Shown here: positions 1-6,329 of the stretch, one piece after another | Layout: the number at the start of each line of letters is the position of its first letter | How positions within the stretch are numbered: position 1 is the stretch's first letter | DNA from: a virus | IMG/VR virus record: IMGVR_UViG_3300025120_000001 | Location: 1 to 64,000 of that record | Strand: one strand, 5' to 3' | Length of the DNA stretch: 64,000 bases | Notes under the pieces: generated by a model | Database searches by the model: none | What the model was told of the DNA's origin: nothing | The model's input: only the letters and a program-made list of their open reading frames with translations | Translations under genes and position numbers: made by a program

Positions 1-135
1 ACATTAACCAGTGATGGGCGGAGTCTAACCAGCTTAGCAACAGAAATAGGTTTAATTTAATTAAATGTGTGTTGCATTATTAATGTGACACCTCATTTGC
101 CATAATCATTGGGTTGGCATCCAATAAAATATTAG

Positions 136-278
136 TTAGTCCATAGTATATATATGGCTAACACAAGACATGGGTACCTTGAGCAAAGAGTTAATTACTT
201 GAAGCAAGACAGGATGGTTAACTCTGTGTAGTTGCAAATACATTAGAGGGGTTAGGAGGTAATTGTCCTAGCCTTTCT
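136..278 (+). other. RNA helices, 5' part of the ncRNA
   Basis: Three consecutive stems. 136-139 plus 141-145 pair with 153-157 plus 158-161 (9 bp, one bulge). 187-194 pairs perfectly with 218-225 (8 bp) and encloses a CTTG/CAAG mini-hairpin at 198-208. 245-257 pairs with 266-278 (13 bp including three G-U pairs) around an 8-nt loop. The G-U pairs fit the RNA of the + strand. Confidence 0.6.
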
Positions 279-487
279 ACCCATACGCATTATCTATTGT
301 CTTCTCTCTCTCTATAGAGTTTATATAATAGTAACCCGGAATCAAGAATTTATACAACTGCATTAAGGAGCCTTAACACGGATAGTTCTCTTTAAAAATC
401 CTCTCTGTAACGCATACCTCTAAGCTCATAGTACTATTACACAATAATAGGAACTGAGAGTAACAGAGATTGCCAGGTAAGAAACTT

Positions 488-608
488 ATTATATCTATGG
501 GAAACCAATTTATAATCTACGTGCAGTTAAAATATTACACGGGCACAGGATCCTTGAGGATTGATCACCTCATCCATTCTGTGCTTATCCAATTGGGGGA
601 TGTTCCCC
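488..608 (+). other. GAAA-capped hairpin and two further stems in the ncRNA
   Basis: 488-493 pairs with 511-516. The inner stem TGG/CCA (498-500/505-507) is capped by GAAA at 501-504. Next, GCACAG at 543-548 pairs with CTGTGC at 579-584 and encloses a TGAGG/CCTCA stem (555-559/568-572). GGGGA/TCCCC at 596-608 is closed by a TGT loop and followed by TTTT, so it could also act as a weak terminator. Confidence 0.55.
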
Positions 609-734
609 TTTTATAAGAAACCCATAATCGTAATTGATCACTACGTATATGGTCACAGGGACAAGATGCAGCATAGTCTCCTCGTTAGTTGAAAGAAGAT
701 ACATTGAATTCAGTCTTTACTAACTACCTGTGTA

Positions 735-807
735 ACACTAAGGTGAGAATCCTTGGAACGCTTAACATTGCCGTGGCTTATGTCTACCCTTGAGGTAGCA
801 TTAGTGT
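735..807 (+). other. multi-branched, cloverleaf-like junction in the ncRNA
   Basis: A perfect 7-bp closing stem (735-741 with 801-807, ACACTAA/TTAGTGT) encloses three small arms: GG/CC near 742-752, ACAT/ATGT (765-768/780-783), and CTACC/GGTAG (784-788/794-798) with a 5-nt loop. The 73-nt size and 7-bp outer stem recall a tRNA. The T-loop consensus and a 7-nt anticodon loop are absent, so it is not a normal tRNA. Confidence 0.5.
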
Positions 808-1080
808 CTAAAGAAATGTGGTCGCCATCAGACCGTTAAGATAAACCAGTAATGGTATAAAATGGGAAGGACTTGTAGTTAATCTTCCTGTGATGCATGT
901 AATATGCATTTCATAGAATGGCAATACAATATTTGTATTACGGCAGCGGTAAATCCCTCGGGTCCGTGAGTAGTACAAAGAGCATGACAGGCATTGCTCT
1001 TGAGACTGAAAGGTCAATAAGAACTGTATTGGGTAATGGTAGTATGGTGTTGTCGCACTTGAAGCTGTTATTAAATTGAA

Positions 1081-1110
1081 TACACTATGCGCTAGGAGAA
1101 ATCCTGTGTA
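1081..1110 (+). other. GAAA tetraloop hairpin in the ncRNA
   Basis: TACAC/GTGTA (1081-1085/1106-1110) stacks below AGGA/TCCT (1094-1097/1102-1105), capped by GAAA at 1098-1101. An 8-nt one-sided bulge at 1086-1093 separates the helices. A GNRA loop on an asymmetric stem is typical of tertiary docking elements in large RNAs. Confidence 0.55.
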
Positions 1111-1338
1111 TAAGTATGATGTTAGCAAGTAGCTTTGACAAGCAAAAGCAGGCGGGAGTTATAATCTAAAGTTCTCAAAAGGAACCATGGTTATAAAAAC
1201 TTCAAGCGTCTCTCGTTATTTACCTGTGCTATTTTAACTTAAACAAGAAAGAAAAAAAAGCAAAATTAGTTTGGAGACTATTGTGATGGCACTAACGCCA
1301 ACAATGTTCTTATCCTTCTGTAATATGGAGGCATGGAT

Positions 1339-1411
1339 AGCTCGCAAGGCTTACCATGAAGGAATCCAGTAGTATCTGTAGTGAGGGGACATCCTCTTTA
1401 GCTCGTAAGGC
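1339..1411 (+). repeat. duplicated loop motif AGCTCGYAAGGC in the ncRNA
   Basis: AGCTCGCAAGGC at 1339-1350 and AGCTCGTAAGGC at 1400-1411 lie 61 nt apart. Each presents the 7-nt loop TCGYAAG closed by G-C pairs, and ATGAA follows a short way downstream of both. The first copy sits on an extended stem with CATGG/CCATG (1332-1336/1354-1358). A repeated loop suggests a repeated contact or binding site. Confidence 0.5.
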
Positions 1412-1484
1412 ATGCGGTATGAAAGTGAACTTATGACCACTTTAGTAATGATGGCGGACATCTTAATCCGTGAACATGTGCAGT

Positions 1485-1504
1485 ACAGACCAGAAATGGA
1501 CTGT
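1485..1504 (+). other. GAAA tetraloop hairpin near the ncRNA 3' end
   Basis: ACAG/CTGT (1485-1488/1501-1504) and CCA/TGG (1490-1492/1497-1499) form a 7-bp stem with an A-A mismatch, capped by GAAA at 1493-1496. It is the third GAAA-capped stem on the + strand. Confidence 0.55.
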
Positions 1505-1541
1505 GTGAGATAATTGGGGAAACCTGTATTAATCTGTACGT

Positions 1542-1575
1542 AAAGAGTCAAGCTCTCAGCTCTTTTATTTTATTC
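1542..1575 (+). terminator. terminator-like hairpin ending the ncRNA
   Basis: AAAGAG (1542-1547) pairs with CTCTTT (1560-1565) around a 12-nt loop, followed by the U-rich run TTATTTTATT. The stem is short, so termination strength is uncertain, but it lies just before the first small gene. Confidence 0.45.
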
Positions 1576-1591
1576 ACTTAATCTAACCATT

Positions 1592-1663
1592 ATGAACATT
1601 TTATTAATCATCGGATTGTCTTCATTATTAGTATGGAGTCAATCAAAAATCAACCAATTATGA
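1592..1663 (+). CDS. 23-residue putative membrane micro-peptide
   Basis: The peptide begins MNILLIIGLSSLLVW and is nearly all one hydrophobic helix with a short polar tail. ATG follows the leader TAACCATT, the same kind of A/T-rich leader seen before other genes here. Its stop overlaps the next start as ATGA (1660-1663), which suggests translational coupling. Function unknown. It could be a chance frame; the coupled arrangement is the main support. Confidence 0.4.
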   Translation: MNILLIIGLSSLLVWSQSKINQL

Positions 1664-1809
1664 AATCTATTATTTATTATGTATGGTTTACCTTATTACT
1701 AGGGACCTTCACTGCATTGTGTGGTGGTGGAGAGTTAATGGCCTTTGTACTTTGTTATTGTTTTTGGGGTTGTATGTTAGCACCTATGTTACCTGGAGAA
1801 ACGGCATGA
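1660..1809 (+). CDS. 49-residue hydrophobic protein
   Basis: Starts MKSIIYYVWFTLLLG and has two hydrophobic stretches separated by GGGE, so a two-pass or hairpin membrane protein is likely. The start follows CAACCAATT. It ends in an ATGA overlap with the next gene (1806-1809). This frame is preferred over a longer frame from 1683 because the coupled starts and stops fit. Function unknown. Confidence 0.5.
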   Translation: MKSIIYYVWFTLLLGTFTALCGGGELMAFVLCYCFWGCMLAPMLPGETA

Positions 1810-1949
1810 CCCTTAAAAAGGTAACTGTAACTCAAGGTGAGATACAAGATGCTATGAAGCATAGAGTCTATAAAAACAAAAAAAAGTACACAAGAAAACA
1901 CAAGCACAAACAAGATCCTGGCAAAGAGTCAGGATCAATTACTCATTAA
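1806..1949 (+). CDS. 47-residue strongly basic protein
   Basis: Starts MTLKKVTVTQGE. The middle is crowded with Lys, Arg and His (HRVYKNKKKYTRKHKHK), so nucleic acid or membrane-surface binding is possible. The ATG at 1806 lies inside the stop of the preceding gene. A longer in-frame start at 1683 would add a tail that is just the other reading of the upstream membrane gene. Function unknown. Confidence 0.45.
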   Translation: MTLKKVTVTQGEIQDAMKHRVYKNKKKYTRKHKHKQDPGKESGSITH

Positions 1950-1961
1950 AACCAATGTATT

Positions 1962-2228
1962 ATGAAAAATCAATATCCTTTACTTATTGCCATATTCTTT
2001 ATGATATGTCAATTTATGGCACCTCTTTATTATTCTCTTTTTACCGGATATACAATTTCGGGTGATTCTGAATTTATGTGGTGTGGTATAACATCAGGCA
2101 TTATGGCTTGTATATTATTACCAGTATATGCAAAACGTGAAAAAAAATTAGCACTTATTGAAGCAGCTAAATCAGATGCCAGATTCGCCAAGTCTGTTAA
2201 AGACCTAGGTATAAGAAATGTAAAATAA
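1962..2228 (+). CDS. 88-residue two-pass membrane protein
   Basis: Two hydrophobic segments (about residues 6-26 and 42-56) are followed by a charged C-terminal tail of about 30 residues, predicted to face the cytoplasm. The start follows the leader AAACCAATGTATTATG, which recurs almost unchanged before the gene at 5814. First larger gene after the non-coding RNA. No family recognised. Confidence 0.65.
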   Translation: MKNQYPLLIAIFFMICQFMAPLYYSLFTGYTISGDSEFMWCGITSGIMACILLPVYAKREKKLALIEAAKSDARFAKSVKDLGIRNVK

Positions 2229-2233
2229 AAACC

Positions 2234-2464
2234 ATGATCAAAACAATAATATTTATGATAGGCACTGTATTAAATGGTGCCTATCAACAAGACGTTAAAC
2301 TGAATGAAGCTATTTCTGATGTAGAAGATATGATTGAATGGTCTGGTGAAGATCTATTTCAAGAAAGAATTACAGAAGAAGAACATGCTATAGCAGTTGA
2401 CAACTACAATCAATTAATATTAACCTTAAAATCAATCAAAAATGAAAAGTATTGCATTAAGTAA
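2234..2464 (+). CDS. 76-residue acidic hypothetical protein
   Basis: A hydrophobic first 15 residues (MIKTIIFMIGTVLNG) could be a signal or anchor, followed by an acidic helical region rich in Glu and Asp. It follows the previous gene by 5 nt and overlaps the next by 23 nt. No family recognised. Confidence 0.6.
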   Translation: MIKTIIFMIGTVLNGAYQQDVKLNEAISDVEDMIEWSGEDLFQERITEEEHAIAVDNYNQLILTLKSIKNEKYCIK

Positions 2465-2660
2465 AAAAGTAACTCCTAAAAGAACTAGGACAATTGAATT
2501 AGAAAGAGGACCATTCCTTGGTCTAGTCGTTGGCTATGAAAAACATAGCTATAAAAATTACAAAGAAAGAGATTTAACTATATTATTTCTATGTTTCTCT
2601 ATTAGATATCAAGTTAGAATTCATAAAGAAGTTAGTAATGAATATCAAAGACAATTATAA
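2442..2660 (+). CDS. 72-residue basic hypothetical protein
   Basis: A Lys/Arg-rich N-terminus (KKVTPKRTRT) is followed by beta-like hydrophobic segments. The start overlaps the preceding gene. No signature motif. It could fold as a small beta-rich protein; function unknown. Confidence 0.5.
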   Translation: MKSIALSKKVTPKRTRTIELERGPFLGLVVGYEKHSYKNYKERDLTILFLCFSIRYQVRIHKEVSNEYQRQL

Positions 2661-2661
2661 T

Positions 2662-2799
2662 ATGAAGAAGGAGATGGAAGAGGATGATAGATTATATATC
2701 TATATAAGAAATGGTATAGCTCACTACACACCATCAAGTGCATATGCATTTACAAGAAAGGATGAGAACACAGATGTATTGGTAGCCGAAAAAGAGTAG
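2662..2799 (+). CDS. 45-residue hypothetical protein
   Basis: The reading frame ATG 2662 to TAG 2797-2799 begins MKKEMEEDDRLYIYIRNG, with an acidic start and a short beta-like core. It begins 1 nt after the previous stop, the spacing typical of this operon. Function unknown. Confidence 0.5.
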   Translation: MKKEMEEDDRLYIYIRNGIAHYTPSSAYAFTRKDENTDVLVAEKE

Positions 2800-2827
2800 G
2801 CTACCATTTAAATTTAAATCAACAAAA

Positions 2828-3052
2828 ATGAAAAAATTATTATCAAACCCAGTATTTTACGCTTGCACATGGTTCACAGCTGTGTCAATATTTGCATTTT
2901 TAATGTCATCATGTAGTAGTTATGTACATTGTGATGCATATGGTCAAAATCGTTATGATAAAAAGCCAGACTTTGGAAAAACTATGATTACTTATAAAGT
3001 AATGACGCCTGAGAGAGCGGCATTTCTAGCAGAAAGAGATAGTGAGAAATAA
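2828..3052 (+). CDS. 74-residue putative lipoprotein
   Basis: N-terminal signal with a hydrophobic core followed by LMSSCSS, a plausible lipobox with Cys near residue 29, then a short polar domain. It is predicted to be secreted and lipid-anchored. The 3' end overlaps the next gene by 11 nt. No family recognised. Confidence 0.6.
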   Translation: MKKLLSNPVFYACTWFTAVSIFAFLMSSCSSYVHCDAYGQNRYDKKPDFGKTMITYKVMTPERAAFLAERDSEK

Positions 3053-3557
3053 TACCTATTGTAATCTATTAAAAGGTGACCCTGGAAAGTTATTCAAGGG
3101 TCATTCTTTTAATTTAACTCAAGAAACGTATGGTGAAAGTACAACATTAACATTAGTACAAAATTATTTTAACTCTCAAAATGTTATCAGTACATATTCT
3201 GTAAATGATAACACAACTAATGTAATATATACTTATTACCCGTTTGGAGGTGGTAGATTACCTCAATGGTTTCAAAATTATTGTAGGGAAATTGCAAAGT
3301 TAGATTTACCATCACAGCAAAAGTATCATACTGATAAGATTGAGTTAGTTATAATGAGTATGCACGCCCATGTATCAATAAATAAACTAATCAAAGGTCT
3401 TGCTTTTAAAACACATAGTGAAAACATAGACGCCTTTGCTGAAATTAGATATGAATGGGCTAAAATTAGACATTGGCTTAAAAACATTAATTTTAATGAA
3501 TTACTAAATGCTGATATAACCACAGCAAATCAATTAATACTACCTATTAACATTTAA
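3042..3557 (+). CDS. hypothetical protein, 171 aa, GTG start
   Basis: Open from GTG at 3042, overlapping the upstream stop; no in-frame ATG occurs before residue 106, so GTG is the best start. The protein has a beta-rich N-terminal half with many Asn/Thr/Tyr and a helical C-terminal half. No family recognised. The next 125 nt hold a palindrome and a terminator-like hairpin, so this may end a transcription unit. Confidence 0.6.
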   Translation: MRNNTYCNLLKGDPGKLFKGHSFNLTQETYGESTTLTLVQNYFNSQNVISTYSVNDNTTNVIYTYYPFGGGRLPQWFQNYCREIAKLDLPSQQKYHTDKIELVIMSMHAHVSINKLIKGLAFKTHSENIDAFAEIRYEWAKIRHWLKNINFNELLNADITTANQLILPINI

Positions 3558-3559
3558 GT

Positions 3560-3573
3560 TACGGTATACCGTA
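3560..3573. promoter_or_regulatory. perfect 14-bp palindrome, operator-like
   Basis: TACGGTATACCGTA is a perfect inverted repeat without spacer directly after the stop codon at 3557. Such symmetry fits a dimeric protein binding site better than an RNA hairpin, because no loop is left. No second copy noticed in the window. Confidence 0.4.
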
Positions 3574-3626
3574 CACTAACAACACCAGTATTTAGAGTCA
3601 TCATTTAGGTTAGGTTGATGAGTGGT

Positions 3627-3674
3627 AGATAATTGAACAGGGGCATTGGTTTGTCTCTGTTCTCTTATCTTTTT
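3627..3674 (+). terminator. terminator-like hairpin
   Basis: AGATAA (3627-3632) and GAACAG (3635-3640) pair with CTGTTC (3657-3662) and TTATCT (3665-3670), leaving a 2x2 internal loop, and TTTTT follows. Together this is a 12-bp stem with a U-run in the gap before a tiny membrane gene. Confidence 0.55.
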
Positions 3675-3685
3675 AAAATAAAACT

Positions 3686-3781
3686 ATGAAGAATAATGTA
3701 GAAACAGCGGGTATGGAAGCCCTTGGTATTTTTATAATCACAGCAGTAGTAATAATACTATTCGCATATATAACTCATTAA
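3686..3781 (+). CDS. 31-residue single-pass membrane micro-protein
   Basis: Starts MKNNVETAGMEALG and continues into one hydrophobic helix of about 18 residues (IFIITAVVIILFAYI). The ATG lies 11 nt after a terminator-like U-run, behind the leader AAAATAAAACT. The stop is 1 nt before the next start. Function unknown; typical of the many tiny membrane proteins in this region. Confidence 0.5.
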   Translation: MKNNVETAGMEALGIFIITAVVIILFAYITH

Positions 3782-3782
3782 T

Positions 3783-4241
3783 ATGAAAACTATTGATGCT
3801 AGAATAAATAGTCTAGTGCTTAACAAAATATTAAAAGAAGATGCAGATAAAAATGTAACGGAACTACTTGCAGGATCATTAAGTAGAGCGCAAATAGAAT
3901 ATTTAGCTAAAGCAATGACTGAAGATAATTTTGAATTCTTAACTGAAGGTTGTTATTTTAAAACTCCTTGGGATGAGAAAGAATTTGGTGGAGCAACTAA
4001 CTTAGATCAACTATATGACATGGGTTTATACCTTGATGGTTATGTTTATGGTCAAGTACAAACATCTGATGATTGGAATTCTGAATTTAATCCATATCAT
4101 AATAAAATGAAGTGTTGCTTATTTTTACATAATGATGATAAAAAACTTGTGCAAATGGACTGCACTGTATCATCTTATAAATTAACTAAGATAAATAAAA
4201 AGAACATAAAACATTTTAATTATGGCACAGATATCACCTAA
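3783..4241 (+). CDS. hypothetical protein, 152 aa
   Basis: A helical N-terminal third (residues 1-45) is followed by an aromatic- and acid-rich domain (TPWDEKEFGG, GLYLDGYVYG). No membrane segment or catalytic motif seen. It overlaps the next gene by 20 nt. No family recognised. Confidence 0.6.
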   Translation: MKTIDARINSLVLNKILKEDADKNVTELLAGSLSRAQIEYLAKAMTEDNFEFLTEGCYFKTPWDEKEFGGATNLDQLYDMGLYLDGYVYGQVQTSDDWNSEFNPYHNKMKCCLFLHNDDKKLVQMDCTVSSYKLTKINKKNIKHFNYGTDIT

Positions 4242-4431
4242 ACTATTTGAACAAGAATGGGAAACCTATAATGGCTTAAAAGGCTTTTTAAAAAATAAAG
4301 AAACTTCTTTTGGAGATGATATGAATCAAAAATATAAATTTAAGGATGATAAACTTCTTGAGTTGAATGATTATGATGCATATAGTTATATTAAAGAAAG
4401 ATATGTTATTGAAATAAAAGATATGAAGTGA
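4222..4431 (+). CDS. hypothetical protein, 69 aa
   Basis: Small acidic protein without a recognisable motif. ATG at 4222 lies inside the preceding gene, and its TGA (4429-4431) overlaps the GTG start of the following HTH gene. Coupled expression with the regulator-like neighbour is likely; function unknown. Confidence 0.5.
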   Translation: MAQISPKLFEQEWETYNGLKGFLKNKETSFGDDMNQKYKFKDDKLLELNDYDAYSYIKERYVIEIKDMK

Positions 4432-4667
4432 GAAGATTTGGTATAGTAAATTATGATGTAATGTCAGACCCTGAGTTATCAATACAAGCAAAAGGTTTAT
4501 ATTCATTATTAACTTGCTATGCTAATAAAGATAGAGAGTGCTGGCCATCAATTAATACATTAGCAGATATATCTAATAAGAGTACAACACAAATATCTGT
4601 TTATATTAAAGAACTTAAGGATCAAAACTATCTAAAAAGAGTTGGTCGCAAGATAAGACTTAAGTGA
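4428..4667 (+). CDS. winged-helix/HTH_36-like DNA-binding protein
   Basis: 79 residues. Residues 13-70 match the helix-turn-helix domain found at the start of replication initiators and phage regulators: a segment starting MSDPELSIQAKGLYSLL, then WPSINTLADISNKSTTQIS as helix-turn-helix and a wing near KRVGRK. GTG at 4428 overlaps the previous stop. The protein ends soon after the domain, so it is a stand-alone DNA-binding module. Likely a phage transcription regulator. A terminator-like hairpin and a promoter-like site follow. Confidence 0.65.
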   Translation: MRRFGIVNYDVMSDPELSIQAKGLYSLLTCYANKDRECWPSINTLADISNKSTTQISVYIKELKDQNYLKRVGRKIRLK

Positions 4668-4670
4668 GTT

Positions 4671-4714
4671 AGCTATAATACTATAATTTATTTTTAGTAT
4701 AGTAGCTTAATTTT
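4671..4714 (+). terminator. terminator-like hairpin
   Basis: AGCTA (4671-4675) pairs with TAGCT (4703-4707), and ATACTA (4678-4683) pairs with TAGTAT (4695-4700), 11 bp with a 2x2 internal loop, followed by TAATTTT. It ends the unit containing the HTH gene. Confidence 0.5.
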
Positions 4715-4724
4715 AGCTGTTCTA

Positions 4725-4756
4725 TTTATAAAATGAACGTTTAATTGTTATATTTG
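4725..4756 (+). promoter_or_regulatory. Bacteroidetes-type promoter
   Basis: TTTA at 4725-4728, exactly 20 nt, then TATATTTG at 4749-4756. The known Bacteroidetes consensus is TTTG, 19-21 nt, TAnnTTTG, so only one base of the upstream box differs. The start codon of the next gene is 14 nt downstream, implying a very short leader. Confidence 0.55.
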
Positions 4757-4770
4757 GTCATACTTATGTC

Positions 4771-5040
4771 ATGATAATACAATTACCATCCGGAAAGACC
4801 ATTGAATGTTCTGTTGAGATATACTTACAGTTATCTGATCAGGAAATCAATGAGCTAAATGGTTTGGGCGCTCAGTATACAAAAGAAGAATCTATAAATC
4901 CTTTCTCCAATTCGTTTGCATCAGAACTCAAAAGTGCCAAGGCAGTATTTGAAGAAGATGAAGAATATGAACCAAATCTATATGAAATAGGTGAAGGTGA
5001 GAAAAGAGTTGATCCAGATTTTTTCGCAGATGATATTTAG
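4771..5040 (+). CDS. hypothetical acidic protein, 89 aa
   Basis: A small N-terminal beta/alpha region (LPSGKTIECSVEIYLQL) is followed by a long, disordered-looking acidic tail (FEEDEEYEPN). First gene behind the promoter-like site at 4725-4756, so probably well expressed. No family recognised. Confidence 0.6.
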   Translation: MIIQLPSGKTIECSVEIYLQLSDQEINELNGLGAQYTKEESINPFSNSFASELKSAKAVFEEDEEYEPNLYEIGEGEKRVDPDFFADDI

Positions 5041-5084
5041 AGTAATTCTATTCTAAAGTAAAAAAAACAATTTAATTTATTATT

Positions 5085-5666
5085 ATGTCAAAAAACAAAG
5101 TAACCGTGGTTGCTGATGATAACGGTAATGTTATACGTCAATCACAAAATCCAGAAATTGGATATGTAAGAGTAACTCAAGAAGCAGTAAACTATAGTGC
5201 AACAGGATGGGTACAAAGAAAAACAAGAAGTGCTTTAATCCTTGGTAATCTAGAAGACTTAGCGGAGTTAAAATTCAAAAACAAACAAAAGTTAGATGGT
5301 AAAATTGTAGTAAAAGAATCTACAGAGCCGTTTAATCAAACAGATCCGGATAGAGATCTTAAAATTGCAGGTAGTACTGGTATTATTTGCTGTACTGCAG
5401 ATGGTGAACCTATTTATAGAACAACTTTCTATGATATGACAGGTGAACAACCAGATGTATTTGTTGCACATGCTAACGGTGATGCTATTAGACAAGCTAA
5501 TAGTGAAGGTGTTGGAGCTGAAACAATAGCAAAAGATGAATTTAAAGCAGAAGATGTAGAGAATTCAACAGAAGAAGATTCATTTTCAATGGAAGAAGAG
5601 GTTCAAGAAGAGCCTGAAGAAACCACAAATGAAGTAGAAGTAGATGAAGAATCATTTGAACTATAA
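5085..5666 (+). CDS. conserved-type phage protein with acidic tail, possibly ssDNA binding
   Basis: 193 residues. The first 135 are beta-rich with regularly spaced hydrophobics. The last 45 are almost entirely Glu, Asp, Ser and Thr and end in an aromatic acidic tip (DEESFEL), as in single-stranded-DNA-binding proteins whose C-terminal tails recruit partners. The OB fold is not proven. It is a single-gene unit that ends at a strong terminator (5752-5792). It could also be an abundant early regulator. Confidence 0.6.
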   Translation: MSKNKVTVVADDNGNVIRQSQNPEIGYVRVTQEAVNYSATGWVQRKTRSALILGNLEDLAELKFKNKQKLDGKIVVKESTEPFNQTDPDRDLKIAGSTGIICCTADGEPIYRTTFYDMTGEQPDVFVAHANGDAIRQANSEGVGAETIAKDEFKAEDVENSTEEDSFSMEEEVQEEPEETTNEVEVDEESFEL

Positions 5667-5710
5667 AAGCTAACCTCTCAGAAAAATATAAGTCCTTTGG
5701 GCATTTTACG

Positions 5711-5746
5711 CTGATGTTAGGCACTGTAAAGTCAGTGATGTTAAGC
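5711..5746 (+). other. hairpin flanked by direct repeats in the 3' UTR
   Basis: CACTG (5722-5726) pairs with CAGTG (5733-5737) around TAAAGT. It is flanked by near-identical GATGTTAGGC and GATGTTAAGC. Located between a stop codon and the terminator, it may be a 3' UTR stability or binding element. Confidence 0.35.
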
Positions 5747-5751
5747 ATACG

Positions 5752-5792
5752 GGGGTATCCTACAGTAAGAAGGCTGTAGGACCCCTTTTTTT
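5752..5792 (+). terminator. intrinsic terminator
   Basis: GGGG (5752-5755) and TCCTACAG (5758-5765) pair with CTGTAGGA (5774-5781) and CCCC (5782-5785), giving a 12-bp stem followed by seven T. A strong rho-independent terminator. Confidence 0.85.
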
Positions 5793-5813
5793 ATTAATTA
5801 AAACCAATATATT

Positions 5814-6329
5814 ATGTTATCACAGAACCAACAACAATTATTGCAAAATGAAAAAGCAATACTTGAATTAAATCAAAGAGAAAGCAGATTTATTTATTAT
5901 GGCATTTATGAGTCATACTGCGCAAACAAACCAAACATCCAACGTTTAAACTACACAAAACTTAATCCTAAACAACATTTTTTGTTTAAGCGTGTATTAC
6001 ATGGGTTAAACATGTATTCTAAAGAACAAGTTGCAGAAATGCATCCACAGAAAAAAAGAAGAATTAGTAAAGTATGGCGTAAAAGTCAGAATCTAATCAA
6101 TGAGTGGAAGCAGATGATATGCAATAAAAGAATAAATAAGTTTTTATTTATAACTTTTGGTGATAGAAGTCCTTTAGTAAGAGAACTTTTAGCTGTACCT
6201 GTTAATGAAACAGATTCTAATTATAAAAATACTCATTCTTTAAAAGATTTGGGTATAACATATGAGGATTTAATATTAAAATTCATGCAATCAGGTCTAT
6301 TACCTAAAAACTTTCTTGTAGTAAAATGA
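5814..6329 (+). CDS. hypothetical protein, 171 aa
   Basis: Mostly helical and basic: a Gln-rich N-terminus, a Lys/Arg cluster near residue 80 (HPQKKRRISKVWRK), and a C-terminal region starting HSLKDLGITYEDLI. The start follows the leader AAACCAATATATTATG just after a strong terminator. It overlaps the HNH gene by 4 nt. A DNA- or RNA-associated role is possible; no family recognised. Confidence 0.6.
   Translation: MLSQNQQQLLQNEKAILELNQRESRFIYYGIYESYCANKPNIQRLNYTKLNPKQHFLFKRVLHGLNMYSKEQVAEMHPQKKRRISKVWRKSQNLINEWKQMICNKRINKFLFITFGDRSPLVRELLAVPVNETDSNYKNTHSLKDLGITYEDLILKFMQSGLLPKNFLVVK

Larger units (their letters stand above)
1..1575 (+). ncRNA. giant highly structured non-coding RNA (unassigned family)
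   Basis: About 1.58 kb without a credible gene on either strand. It is visibly richer in G+C than neighbouring genes (hand count 50% in 541-600 against 25% in 3121-3180). Strong helices follow each other along its length: 71-77/83-89, 136-145/153-161, 187-194/218-225, 245-257/266-278, 402-408/463-469, 543-548/579-584, 596-600/604-608, 735-741/801-807, 893-898/904-909, 923-929/933-939, 1081-1085/1106-1110, 1171-1174/1182-1185, 1332-1336/1354-1358 and 1485-1492/1497-1504. Three hairpins end in GAAA tetraloops read on the + strand, and a U-rich terminator-like hairpin closes the 3' end, so + is the likely strand. An A-rich linker at 1242-1258 may divide two domains or two RNAs. Size and style recall the ornate large phage RNAs (GOLLD, ROOL), but I cannot match it to either. 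The 5' end may lie left of the window. Confidence 0.7.

Noticed and set aside
595-612. Strong intrinsic terminator splitting the RNA region
   Set aside because: GGGGA/TCCCC with TTTT resembles one, but the stem is only 5-6 bp and further RNA-like stems continue on the same strand beyond it; kept as a hairpin.
735-807. A tRNA gene
   Set aside because: Outer stem fits, but there is no TTCRA T-loop, no D-loop pattern and no 7-nt anticodon loop.
808-1128. 106-residue open frame on the - strand inside the RNA region
   Set aside because: Composition is unlike the phage proteins, there is no typical leader, and it runs antisense through several strong RNA stems; best seen as a chance opening.
1351-1551. 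66-residue open frame on the - strand inside the RNA region
   Set aside because: Antisense to hairpins with GAAA loops; no motif and no suitable neighbour spacing.
1683-1949. 88-residue frame on the + strand
   Set aside because: Its first 41 codons are the other reading of the coupled membrane gene at 1660-1809; the part from 1806 is kept as a separate gene.
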